This document shows positions 8,230 through 15,799 of a stretch of DNA of 64,000 nt, one piece after another. Every line of letters starts with the position of its first letter. Position 1 is the first letter of the stretch. The notes beneath the pieces were generated by a model. The model was not told the origin of the DNA, ran no database searches, and saw only the letters and a program-made list of their open reading frames with translations. Source of the stretch: DLAJ01 sp964655525 (GTDB lineage: Bacteria > Bacillota > Clostridia > Lachnospirales > Lachnospiraceae); contig CAZZNE010000001.1 of the NCBI GenBank assembly GCA_964655525.1, forward strand, positions 325,901-389,900, in the 5' to 3' direction. Both the position numbers and the translations under genes were made by a program.

Positions 8230-9471
8230 ATGAAAGAATCGTACAAGATCGCAGTTGCGGGGACAGGCTATGTCGGTCTCTCGAACGCCGTACTTTTATC
8301 ACAGCACAATGAAGTGACGGCGGTGGACATCATACCGGAAAAGGTAGAGATGATCAATCAAAGAAAGTCGCCGATCGTAGATCGGGAACTGGAGGAATAT
8401 CTGGCAAAGCCCGAGTTAAACTTAAAAGCGACAACGGACGGTCCGGCGGCATACCGGGATGCGGATTTTGTCATTATTTCAACCCCGACCAATTACGATC
8501 CGGTCAGAAATTATTTTGATACTTCTTCTGTGGAGGCGGTCATCAAGCTTGTCATGCAGGCAAATCCGAATGCGGTCATGGTGATCAAGTCCACGATCCC
8601 GGTCGGTTATACCGAGTCGGTGCGGGCAAAGTTCGGAACCGATAACGTGATCTTTTCGCCGGAATTTTTGCGGGAGGGACGGGCGCTTTACGATAATCTG
8701 TATCCCTCGCGGATCATTGTCGGTGCGCCGATGGAAAATGAGCGTTTAGTGGAGGCGGCGCATACCTTTGCGGCGCTCTTACAACAGGGTGCGATCAAAG
8801 AAGAGATACCGACGCTGTTCATGAATCTGACGGAGGCGGAGGCGGTAAAGCTGTTTGCCAACACCTATCTTGCGTTACGCGTGTCCTTTTTTAACGAGCT
8901 GGACACCTATGCGGAGGTCAGAGGCTTAGATTCCAAATCCATTATTGAGGGCGTGGGGCTTGACCCGCGTATCGGCACGCATTATAATAATCCATCTTTT
9001 GGATACGGCGGATACTGCCTGCCGAAGGATACGAAGCAGCTGCTTGCCAACTTTAACGATGTGCCGAACAATATCATCGGCGCGATCGTGGATGCAAACC
9101 GGACGAGAAAAGAGTTTATCGCGGAACAGATCATGGAGAAGGCAGGCTTTTATAATCGGGAGACAGGGGCATTCGGCGCGAAAGGAAAGGATTGCCGCGT
9201 TGGCGTTTACCGTCTGACGATGAAGGCGGATTCCGATAATTTCCGCCAGAGTTCCATTCAGGGTGTCATGAAACGGATCAAGGCGAAGGGCTTAGAGGTC
9301 GTTGTTTATGAGCCGAGCTGCAAGGATGAAGAGTTTTTCGGCAGCAGGGTCATCCGCGATCTGGAGGAATTTAAGAAAATAAGCACGGTGATCATCGCGA
9401 ACCGATATAGCGAGGACTTAAAGGACGTGCTTGATAAGGTATATACGAGGGATCTGTATTTTAGGGACTAA
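8230..9471 (+). CDS. ugd: UDP-glucose 6-dehydrogenase
   Basis: A complete 413-residue enzyme that oxidises UDP-glucose twice to UDP-glucuronate with NAD. It has the Rossmann motif GTGYVGLS near residue 11, STIPVGYTE, SPEFLREG and the active-site segment YGGYCLPKDT containing C263. AGGAGA precedes the ATG by about 9 bases. The product can be converted to UDP-galacturonate by the epimerase encoded at 18931-19929, so uronic acids are likely constituents or precursors of the polymer. It is followed by a hairpin-rich spacer before tagA. Confidence 0.95.
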   Translation: MKESYKIAVAGTGYVGLSNAVLLSQHNEVTAVDIIPEKVEMINQRKSPIVDRELEEYLAKPELNLKATTDGPAAYRDADFVIISTPTNYDPVRNYFDTSSVEAVIKLVMQANPNAVMVIKSTIPVGYTESVRAKFGTDNVIFSPEFLREGRALYDNLYPSRIIVGAPMENERLVEAAHTFAALLQQGAIKEEIPTLFMNLTEAEAVKLFANTYLALRVSFFNELDTYAEVRGLDSKSIIEGVGLDPRIGTHYNNPSFGYGGYCLPKDTKQLLANFNDVPNNIIGAIVDANRTRKEFIAEQIMEKAGFYNRETGAFGAKGKDCRVGVYRLTMKADSDNFRQSSIQGVMKRIKAKGLEVVVYEPSCKDEEFFGSRVIRDLEEFKKISTVIIANRYSEDLKDVLDKVYTRDLYFRD

Positions 9472-9472
9472 A

Positions 9473-9589
9473 AAATGAGCTTCGCTCATTTCAGAGTTGC
9501 GCGTTGCGCAACTCTTTCGAAGAATCCGCTTGCGGCGGATTCTTCTGAAATCTGCTATAAGCGAGTTCTTTTGAATTGCTTCGCAATTC
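9473..9589. repeat. Cluster of four short perfect hairpins
   Basis: Four back-to-back inverted repeats fill the gap after ugd. They are AAATGAGC/GCTCATTT (9473-9480/9484-9491), a 10-bp stem (9493-9502/9506-9515), an 11-bp stem GAAGAATCCGC/GCGGATTCTTC (9519-9529/9535-9545) and GAATTGC/GCAATTC (9573-9579/9583-9589). Loops are 3-5 bases, and no long T run follows, so this is not an ordinary terminator. A segment close to the third hairpin's right arm recurs at about 9609-9620. Similar clusters occur elsewhere in the window. Confidence 0.75.
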
Positions 9590-9632
9590 TTCTGGAATAT
9601 GACGTGGGCGGATTCTTCTGGAGGGGTAGTGT

Positions 9633-10409
9633 ATGAAACAACTTCCGATCTGCAACATTCTTGGCGTACATGTCTGCGTGACAAGCATGCCGGAGGTCGT
9701 GGCGCTGTTAAAAGAGCATATAGAGGAACTGCGTGGGAAATACATCTGTGTCTCGAATGTGCATACAACGGTGATGGCATATGAAAATCCCGATTATATG
9801 GCGGTGCAGAACGGCGCAGCATATGTGCTGCCCGACGGGAAGCCGCTTTCGATCGTCAGCAGGAAACGGGGATTTTCGGGAGCGCAGCGCGTTGCCGGGC
9901 CGGATTTGATGGGGGAATTGTTTCAGGATGCTGAAGAAAACAGGACTGGACTCAGGCATTATTTTTTCGGTGGTTCCCCCGAGACGATCAAAGCCTTGGA
10001 GACAAAATTGAAAGAAACCTATCCGCACTTACAGACGGTGGGCTTTGTTTCACCGCCGTTTCGAAAGCTCACCGAGGAGGAGGATGAGGAGGCAGTCCGC
10101 CTCATCAATGAGTCGGGTGCGGATATTTTATGGGTAGGCTTAGGCGCGCCCAAGCAGGAGAACTGGATGCGGGAGCACGAGGAACGGGTGCATGCCGTTA
10201 TGCTCGGTGTCGGCGCCGGCTTTGATTTTCATGCGGGCACGGTAAAAAGAGCGCCGAAATGGATGCAGAAATGTTCGCTTGAATGGCTGTACCGCCTGTG
10301 TCAGGAGCCGGGACGTCTGATGAAGCGCTATCTGAAGACAAACCTGAAATTTGTAAGGCTTGTACGCGCCGAAAACCGCGGGCTGCGTGCGGCTGCTCGT
10401 AAGAAGTGA
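9633..10409 (+). CDS. tagA: WecG/TagA/CpsF family glycosyltransferase (GT26)
   Basis: A 258-residue GT26 enzyme with the family pattern CVSNVHTTVMAYENPDY, YVLPDGKPLS, RVAGPDLMGELF and the C-terminal GAPKQENWM and VGAGFDFHAG blocks. TagA adds ManNAc to undecaprenyl-diphosphate-GlcNAc in wall teichoic acid linkage units; WecG adds ManNAcA in enterobacterial common antigen. A strong GGAGGGG ribosome site precedes the ATG. Its presence implies that at least one glycan in this locus starts on polyprenyl-PP-sugar and may have a teichoic-acid-like linkage unit. The exact sugar is inferred from the family. Confidence 0.9.
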   Translation: MKQLPICNILGVHVCVTSMPEVVALLKEHIEELRGKYICVSNVHTTVMAYENPDYMAVQNGAAYVLPDGKPLSIVSRKRGFSGAQRVAGPDLMGELFQDAEENRTGLRHYFFGGSPETIKALETKLKETYPHLQTVGFVSPPFRKLTEEEDEEAVRLINESGADILWVGLGAPKQENWMREHEERVHAVMLGVGAGFDFHAGTVKRAPKWMQKCSLEWLYRLCQEPGRLMKRYLKTNLKFVRLVRAENRGLRAAARKK

Positions 10410-10428
10410 TGTGATTATTTATGAAAAA

Positions 10429-10525
10429 CGATTGCCGATGAGAAGTCATTGCTGACGAAATAAGGCGATTGCCGATGAGAAGTCATTGCTGACGAAATAA
10501 GGCGATCGTCGATAGGGAATCATGG
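10429..10525. repeat. 37-bp tandem repeat, two full copies and a degenerate third
   Basis: Two identical 37-base units lie at 10429-10465 and 10466-10502, each containing GATTGCCGATGAGAAGTCAT. A diverged partial third copy runs to about 10525. They fill the space between tagA and the fucU ribosome site. There is no spacer between units, so this is not CRISPR. Confidence 0.85.
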
Positions 10526-10540
10526 GGAAGGAGATTTTCT

Positions 10541-10993
10541 ATGTTGAAGGGAATACCGGAGATTTTATCTCCAGAACTGCTGAAAGCGCTATGCGAAATG
10601 GGGCATGGGGATTATGTAGTCATCGCCGACGGCAATTTTCCGGCGCAGTCGGTCGGAAAGGATACGCGTGTCATCCGCTGTGACGGACATGGTGTGCCAG
10701 AGCTGCTGCGCGCGATTTTAAAGGTGATCCCGACGGATACTTATGTGGAGCATCCGGTCAATTTAATGGCACCTGAACCGCAGGATCCCAAGCATTTTCC
10801 GATATGGGATACGATTTATGACATCGTGGAGCGTGCGGAAGGGAAAAGCAGGGAAAAGATCGGTTATATCGAGCGCTTTGCTTTTTATGAGGAGTCAAAA
10901 AAAGCGTTTGCGGTCATCGCGACGGGAGAACAGGCGGTCTACGCGAATGTGATGCTGCAAAAGGGCGTGATCACGCCGGATATGCTGGCGTAA
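10541..10993 (+). CDS. fucU: L-fucose mutarotase, RbsD/FucU family
   Basis: A 150-residue RbsD/FucU protein beginning MLKGIPEILSPELLKALCEMGHGD, with the conserved His, IADGNFPA and YVEHPVNLM segments. FucU interconverts the alpha and beta anomers of L-fucose. AAGGAG precedes the ATG, and the Fkp gene starts 21 bases downstream. This pairing makes FucU the anomer supplier for fucokinase and supports the fucose assignment of Fkp. No fucose isomerase or aldolase is nearby, so the fucose seems meant for glycan synthesis and not catabolism. Confidence 0.92.
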   Translation: MLKGIPEILSPELLKALCEMGHGDYVVIADGNFPAQSVGKDTRVIRCDGHGVPELLRAILKVIPTDTYVEHPVNLMAPEPQDPKHFPIWDTIYDIVERAEGKSREKIGYIERFAFYEESKKAFAVIATGEQAVYANVMLQKGVITPDMLA

Positions 10994-11014
10994 ACAGGAC
11001 ATGGGGAGTAGCAG

Positions 11015-14000
11015 ATGGACAATCGGTACGCAAAGCTGAATAATCTATTTTTGAGACAGAGCTATATGGATTCGTGGGAGGAATATGTGCGGGGAATCCG
11101 CAGTAAGCATGCGATTCACTGGGACTATGTGATCCTGACGGCATCGAACGAGGAGCAGGCGGAGGTATACAGACAGCAGATTTCGGAACGGTTAAAAGGC
11201 GGGTTCCTTCCGCAGCAGACGGCGTATGCCGTACTGCCGGATCCGCAGGGAAAACGGATCGGCAGCGGCGGAGCGACGTTCCATGTACTAAAATATATCG
11301 CAGAGCAGAGCAGGCTTCAAGGGAAAACTGTGTCGGATGCGGCGGCTGTTTTCAGGGGGAAACGGATGCTGGTCATCCATTCCGGCGGCGATAGCAAGCG
11401 CGTACCGCAGTATAGTGTATGCGGCAAGCTTTTTTCACCCGTGCCGCGCGAACTGCCGGACGGCAGGCCGTCCACGCTTTTTGATGAGTTCATGATCTCT
11501 ATGGCGGGCGTGGCTGGCAGAATCCCCGAGGGAATGCTCGTGCTGTCGGGCGACGTTCTTCTTTTGTTTAATCCGCTGCAGATCGACGCGCAGTTTCATG
11601 GCGCAGCGGCGATCTCGATCAAGGAGGATGTGGCGGTCGGCAGGGAGCATGGTGTTTTTTTGAATAACGGCAGCGATATGGTCGGGCGTTTTTTACATAA
11701 GCAGTCCGAGGAGGCGCTTCTGCGGCTCGGTGCCGTGAATGATAAGGGATGCGTAGACCTTGATACCGGCGCGGTGCTCTTGGATGCGGAACTGCTCGGC
11801 GCGCTGTTTTCGCTCATCTCGACAGACGGAAGCGTGGATGCGGATAAATACGCGCGCTTTGTCAACGACAGGGCGCGGATCAGCTTTTATGGCGATTTCC
11901 TGTACCCGCTTGCCGAAGACGCGACGCTCGATCAATATTACTTAGAGGCGGCAGAGGGGGATTTCACTGACGAACTGCGAGAATGCCGCACGCAGATATG
12001 GCAGGCAATCCATGAGTTTTCTATGAAGCTGATCTGTCTTTCGCCTGCAAAATTCATTCATTTCGGTACGACGGGGGAGCTTCTCAGCTTAGTGACGTCG
12101 GGCGTGGAGGCTTATGAGTTTTTAGATTGGAAAAAAGATGTATTTTCCGTTTGGGATAAGCATATGTCATTGCCGGCGAATACGGGATTGCATCATTCGG
12201 TTGTGGAGCGGACTTCCTCACTCGGTAACGGCGTTTATGTGGAGCATAGCTATGTGGAGGCGGACGCCGTGATCGGGGATGGCAGTATTGTATCGAATCT
12301 GCGGCTTGGCGGCGTGCATGTGCCGCCGGGGGTGGTGCTGCACGGTATCTTTTTGAGGGACGGCGGCTGTGTGGTGCGTGTCTATGCGACGGAAGATAAT
12401 CCCAAGGGAACGCTCATCAATGACGCGCACTTTCTGCATTCGACGTTGAAGGAGCTGTTGCAGGTTCTGAATAGCAAAGCTGAGGCGCTATGGCCCGGTA
12501 TGGCGGAGAAGGACTGTTTTTTGTGGAATGCTGCCCTGTATCCGGTCTGTAAGACGATGGAGGAAGCGGTGTCGTCGGCATTGTTTTTGTGCCGGGCGGC
12601 AAACGGCGGGAGTTACACAACAGAAGAGCGTGAACAGTGGATTTCGGCGAGGCGTCTAAGTCTTTGCAGCAGTTTTCGGGAGGCAGATACCACAGCGATC
12701 CCGAAATGGCAGGAGCAGTTAAAGAACGAGATCATTGTCAGGAAATTTCTGTGTGCTGTCAGAGAAAAACAGGACTATCATAAAAGCCTGAAAATATTCG
12801 GAGAGCGCGGTGTGAGTGAAGAACAGCTCACAATGTTGCTTGCCGATGCTGAAACGGCCGCTTTTTCTGATAAGATCAGGATTTATTATCACTTATCGCG
12901 CAGTCTGCGTCAGGGACAGCGGTCCGTGGCGGGTTATGATGAAGGCATGCTGGAGGGAATGTGCTTTGATACGATTCGCGATGAAATTTTCCGGGAGGGA
13001 CGTGCGGCAATTCCGAAAAACAATGAACTGAACATTGTTCAAGATGAGGTTTCCGTAGAGCTTCCTGTGCGTGTAAACTGGGGCGGGGGCTGGACGGACA
13101 CGCCGCCACAGTGCAATGAACAGGGCGGTGTGGTCTTAAATGCTGCCATCACCTTAAACGGCGTGCTGCCGGTTCAGGTGCGTGTGAGAAAGCTGAGCGG
13201 ATTTTATGTCGCGTTTGAGAGCGCTGATCTTGGCGCGCGCGGCGAAGCGCATTGTGTGGCGGATATTCAGGACTGTCATAATCCGTATGATTTTTTTGCA
13301 TTGCATAAGGCGGCGCTGATCGCCTGCGGTATCGTTCCATTGGAGGGAGAGGCGGATTTAGAGCAGATCTTAAGGCGTTTAGGCGGCGGTATTTTTCTGT
13401 CCACGCAGGTTGTCGGCGTGCCGAAGGGCTCGGGTCTTGGTACAAGCTCCATTTTATCCGGCGCGTGTGTAAAGGGGATTTTTGAGTTCCTTGGAAAGGA
13501 GCTTTCGGACGAGGCGGTTTATGAGACGGTTTCATGCATGGAACAGATCATGAGTACGGGAGGCGGCTGGCAGGATCAGGTCGGCGGTCTGACGGGAGGC
13601 ATCAAATTGATCACGACGAGACCGGGACTGCATCAGCAGATTTCGGTGTCCTATGTCACGATTCCCGAACCGGCAAAAAAAGAACTGCAGGAGCGGTTTG
13701 CGCTGATCTACACGGGACAGCGGCGGCTTGCGAGAAATCTGCTTCGTGACGTTGTCGGCAATTATATCGGGGGCAGGGAAGAATCGGCCTGTGCACTTTA
13801 TGAGATGAAGCGTGTCGCGTCGATGATGCGCTTTGAATTGGAAGAAGGGAATATCGATGGTTTTGCCGCGCTGTTAAACAGGCATTGGGAGCTGTCAAAG
13901 AAGCTGGATGCCGGTTCGACGAATACCTGTATCGAGCAGATATTCCTTGTCTGCGAGGATATGATCGACGGCCGCTTTATCGCGGGCGCCGGCGGTGGCG

Positions 14001-14113
14001 GATTTATTCAGGTGGTACTAAAGAAAGGTGTGACAAGAAAGCAGCTTGGAGAACGGCTGCGGGAGGTGTTTCAGGACAGCGGTGTCGCGGTGTGGGAATG
14101 CGCGTTTGTATAA
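11015..14113 (+). CDS. fkp: Bifunctional L-fucokinase/L-fucose-1-phosphate guanylyltransferase
   Basis: A 1032-residue Fkp-type protein, close to the usual length of this family. The N-terminal half has the fucose-1-phosphate guanylyltransferase signature RIGSGGATFHVL. A middle beta-helix-like stretch follows (about residues 400-480). The C-terminal 340 residues are a GHMP kinase with VNWGGGWTDTPP, PKGSGLGTSS and GAGGGG. The enzyme converts L-fucose, ATP and GTP to GDP-L-fucose. It is coupled to fucU. Fkp was characterised in gut Bacteroides, where host-derived fucose is placed on capsule and glycoproteins; the same use is inferred here. A fucosyltransferase is not obvious among the GT2 genes. 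Confidence 0.92.
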   Translation: MDNRYAKLNNLFLRQSYMDSWEEYVRGIRSKHAIHWDYVILTASNEEQAEVYRQQISERLKGGFLPQQTAYAVLPDPQGKRIGSGGATFHVLKYIAEQSRLQGKTVSDAAAVFRGKRMLVIHSGGDSKRVPQYSVCGKLFSPVPRELPDGRPSTLFDEFMISMAGVAGRIPEGMLVLSGDVLLLFNPLQIDAQFHGAAAISIKEDVAVGREHGVFLNNGSDMVGRFLHKQSEEALLRLGAVNDKGCVDLDTGAVLLDAELLGALFSLISTDGSVDADKYARFVNDRARISFYGDFLYPLAEDATLDQYYLEAAEGDFTDELRECRTQIWQAIHEFSMKLICLSPAKFIHFGTTGELLSLVTSGVEAYEFLDWKKDVFSVWDKHMSLPANTGLHHSVVERTSSLGNGVYVEHSYVEADAVIGDGSIVSNLRLGGVHVPPGVVLHGIFLRDGGCVVRVYATEDNPKGTLINDAHFLHSTLKELLQVLNSKAEALWPGMAEKDCFLWNAALYPVCKTMEEAVSSALFLCRAANGGSYTTEEREQWISARRLSLCSSFREADTTAIPKWQEQLKNEIIVRKFLCAVREKQDYHKSLKIFGERGVSEEQLTMLLADAETAAFSDKIRIYYHLSRSLRQGQRSVAGYDEGMLEGMCFDTIRDEIFREGRAAIPKNNELNIVQDEVSVELPVRVNWGGGWTDTPPQCNEQGGVVLNAAITLNGVLPVQVRVRKLSGFYVAFESADLGARGEAHCVADIQDCHNPYDFFALHKAALIACGIVPLEGEADLEQILRRLGGGIFLSTQVVGVPKGSGLGTSSILSGACVKGIFEFLGKELSDEAVYETVSCMEQIMSTGGGWQDQVGGLTGGIKLITTRPGLHQQISVSYVTIPEPAKKELQERFALIYTGQRRLARNLLRDVVGNYIGGREESACALYEMKRVASMMRFELEEGNIDGFAALLNRHWELSKKLDAGSTNTCIEQIFLVCEDMIDGRFIAGAGGGGFIQVVLKKGVTRKQLGERLREVFQDSGVAVWECAFV

Positions 14114-14170
14114 TAAGAGTTAACTATTCAGAGCCAGCCTCGAAAACGCTGCGTGTTTCCTCGGTGTGGC

Positions 14171-14212
14171 GCATCAAAAAAGAACTCCGTCAGCGGCGTT
14201 CTTTTTTGATGC
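14171..14212. terminator. Bidirectional intrinsic terminator between fkp and the convergent GT2
   Basis: The arms GCATCAAAAAAGAAC (14171-14185) and GTTCTTTTTTGATGC (14198-14212) pair over 15 bases with a 12-base loop. A and T runs lie within the arms, so it can work on both strands. The last codons of the minus-strand GT2 lie inside it. Confidence 0.8.
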
Positions 14213-15134
14213 GGAACTGACTATCCGCTTCCATCAGTGTGATCTCAAAATCGCGTCGGTTCTTCTCGTTCAAGTTGGATAGAATCAGCCCTGAAAACAG
14301 AGAAATGATGCCTGCAAGAGCCGTGAAGCAGCACACGAACAGCGTCGGGAACTTCAACACGAGTCCGGTGCGCAAAAATTCGCTGAACACGGGGATAAAA
14401 AAGCCGAGCGCAAAGGCAAACAGCACGATGGAGCCCAGACCGTAAAATGCCATGGGCTTATAATTTTTGAACAGACGGACGATCATGCGCAAAACCTTAA
14501 AGCCATCGGAGTAGGTGCTTAATTTGGAGACGCTTCCTTCCGGGCGATCCTTATAATCAACGACGACATTTTCAAGCTGCATATGATTATAGACAGCATG
14601 AATCGTCATTTCCGTCTCAATCTCAAAACCGCGCGAAAGCACGGGAAAGGTTTTGACAAAATTATAGCTGAACGCACGGTAGCCGGTCATAATATCTTTA
14701 ATATCTGATTGAAACAGGCAGTTAATGGAGGTACGCACGAGGCTGTTTCCGAAGTTATGGAACGGGCGCTTGTTCTGTGTGAAGTAGGTGGAGGAGAGAC
14801 GGTCGCCGATGACCATATCTGTTTTGTGGGAAAGCACTTTGTCCACCATTTCCGCTGCACAGTTTAACGGGTAAGTGTCATCCCCGTCGATCATCAGATA
14901 GCATTCCGCGTCGATCTCACGAAACATCCGGCGGATTACATTTCCCTTTCCCTGCATATATTCGCGGCGGACAATGGCTCCGGCTGCCTTTGCGATTTCT
15001 CCGGTGCCGTCCGTGGAATTGTTGTCATAAACATAGATCACGGCGTCCGGCAGCGCTGCCCGCGCGTCGGTCACTACCTTTTCAATTGTCTGAGCCTCGT
15101 TATAACAAGGAATCAATACAGCGATCCGATCCAT
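14190..15134 (-). CDS. Membrane glycosyltransferase family 2 (GtrB/DPM-like)
   Basis: A 314-residue GT2 with VLIPCYNEAQTIEKV, VYDNNSTDGT, a DGDDTYP metal-binding motif and MQGKGNVIRRMFR. Two hydrophobic segments near residues 225-250 and 262-288 suggest a membrane-anchored C-terminus like GtrB or ArnC. Such enzymes make polyprenyl-phosphate-linked sugars used by membrane GT-C transferases. It is the only minus-strand gene in the first 19 kb and converges on fkp across a shared terminator. GGGAG lies upstream of its ATG. Confidence 0.88.
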   Translation of the reverse strand: MDRIAVLIPCYNEAQTIEKVVTDARAALPDAVIYVYDNNSTDGTGEIAKAAGAIVRREYMQGKGNVIRRMFREIDAECYLMIDGDDTYPLNCAAEMVDKVLSHKTDMVIGDRLSSTYFTQNKRPFHNFGNSLVRTSINCLFQSDIKDIMTGYRAFSYNFVKTFPVLSRGFEIETEMTIHAVYNHMQLENVVVDYKDRPEGSVSKLSTYSDGFKVLRMIVRLFKNYKPMAFYGLGSIVLFAFALGFFIPVFSEFLRTGLVLKFPTLFVCCFTALAGIISLFSGLILSNLNEKNRRDFEITLMEADSQFRIKKERR

Positions 15135-15171
15135 TAATGTCTGTGCTCCCTTCTGCTATAGGGTCTCCTTA

Positions 15172-15377
15172 AGATGATTGCGAAACGATCATTTATGTGC
15201 TTTGCATATGTGAAATATGCAATCCAACGCGGGCACGCTTTCGCTACAGTTCAACCGCAGCGGTACATAACATGCCAAAATACGGCATGTAAGTACCGGC
15301 GGTCTCACAGTGCCTGCTTATGGATATGCATATTTCACACAGCCATAAAGCCTATCTAAGGCGATTCGCAATCATCT
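15172..15377. repeat. Structured dispersed element, copy A
   Basis: The outer 12-base arms AGATGATTGCGA (15172-15183) and TCGCAATCATCT (15366-15377) are exact inverted repeats. Inside are GTGAAATATGCA/TGCATATTTCAC arms, a GCGGGCAC/GTGCCTGC stem with one G-T pair, GGTAC/GTACC, and an apical ACATGCC/GGCATGT hairpin. The core from about 15220 to 15325 is homologous to copy B at 38308-38436, in the same orientation. It may be a MITE-like element or an RNA. Confidence 0.7.
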
Positions 15378-15483
15378 AATAGTGTCTCCCTTATTATCGT
15401 ATAAATATTCGTCAATGTCAAACATAGAAAGTTGTATTCCGTCTCCTTTTCGGCTATAATATGCATAAGCAATGAGCAGTACC

Positions 15484-15740
15484 AAAATCGAAATGATGAC
15501 GATTGGCTGCTCGCAGTCAAATCGTCATCATTCGATTTTGCCAGGGCGAACGCCCGGCANNNNNNNNNNNNNNNNNNNNNNNNNNNNNNNNNNNNNNNNN
15601 NNNNNNNNNNNNNNNNNNNNNNNNNNNNNNNNNNNNNNNNNNNNNNNNNNNNNNNNNNNGGCTGCTCGCAGTCAAATCGTCATCATTCGATTTTGCCAGG
15701 GCGAACGCCCGGCATGCGGGAAACCGAAGGTTTGCCGCAT
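15484..15740. repeat. Hairpin cluster interrupted by assembly gap
   Basis: Before the gap, arms at 15484-15504 and 15520-15539 pair over about 20 bases with one bulge. A second hairpin GCCAGGGCG/CGCCCGGC ends at the gap. After the gap, arms at 15714-15725 and 15729-15740 pair at 11 of 12 positions around a GAA loop. The layout matches the clusters at 9.5, 32.4, 48.8 and 58.7 kb. Confidence 0.65.
15560..15659. other. Assembly gap of 100 N flanked by an identical 55-base sequence
   Basis: Bases 15505-15559 and 15660-15714 are identical over 55 bases on the two sides of exactly 100 N. This is what is expected when two contigs that overlap by an assembler word of 55 are joined with a default-length gap. 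The true sequence may have one copy and no gap, or further repeats. Confidence 0.9.
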
Positions 15741-15799
15741 GGTACTGCGGAGAAAAGCGGTGGCGCAGATGCAAGCGAACAAAAACAGGAGTGGAAGCG

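Larger units (their letters stand above)
15135..15799. other. Long intergenic region with structured element and scaffold gap
   Basis: About 665 bases separate the divergent GT2 and acyltransferase-3 genes. It holds a large imperfect palindrome (15172-15377), an A/T-rich stretch that probably contains promoters (about 15380-15480), a hairpin cluster broken by the 100-N gap, and the acyltransferase leader. Apparent coding frames that cross the N run are artefacts. Confidence 0.8.

Noticed and set aside
10429..10525. Possible CRISPR array
   Set aside because: The 37-base units are contiguous with no spacers, and no cas genes are nearby.
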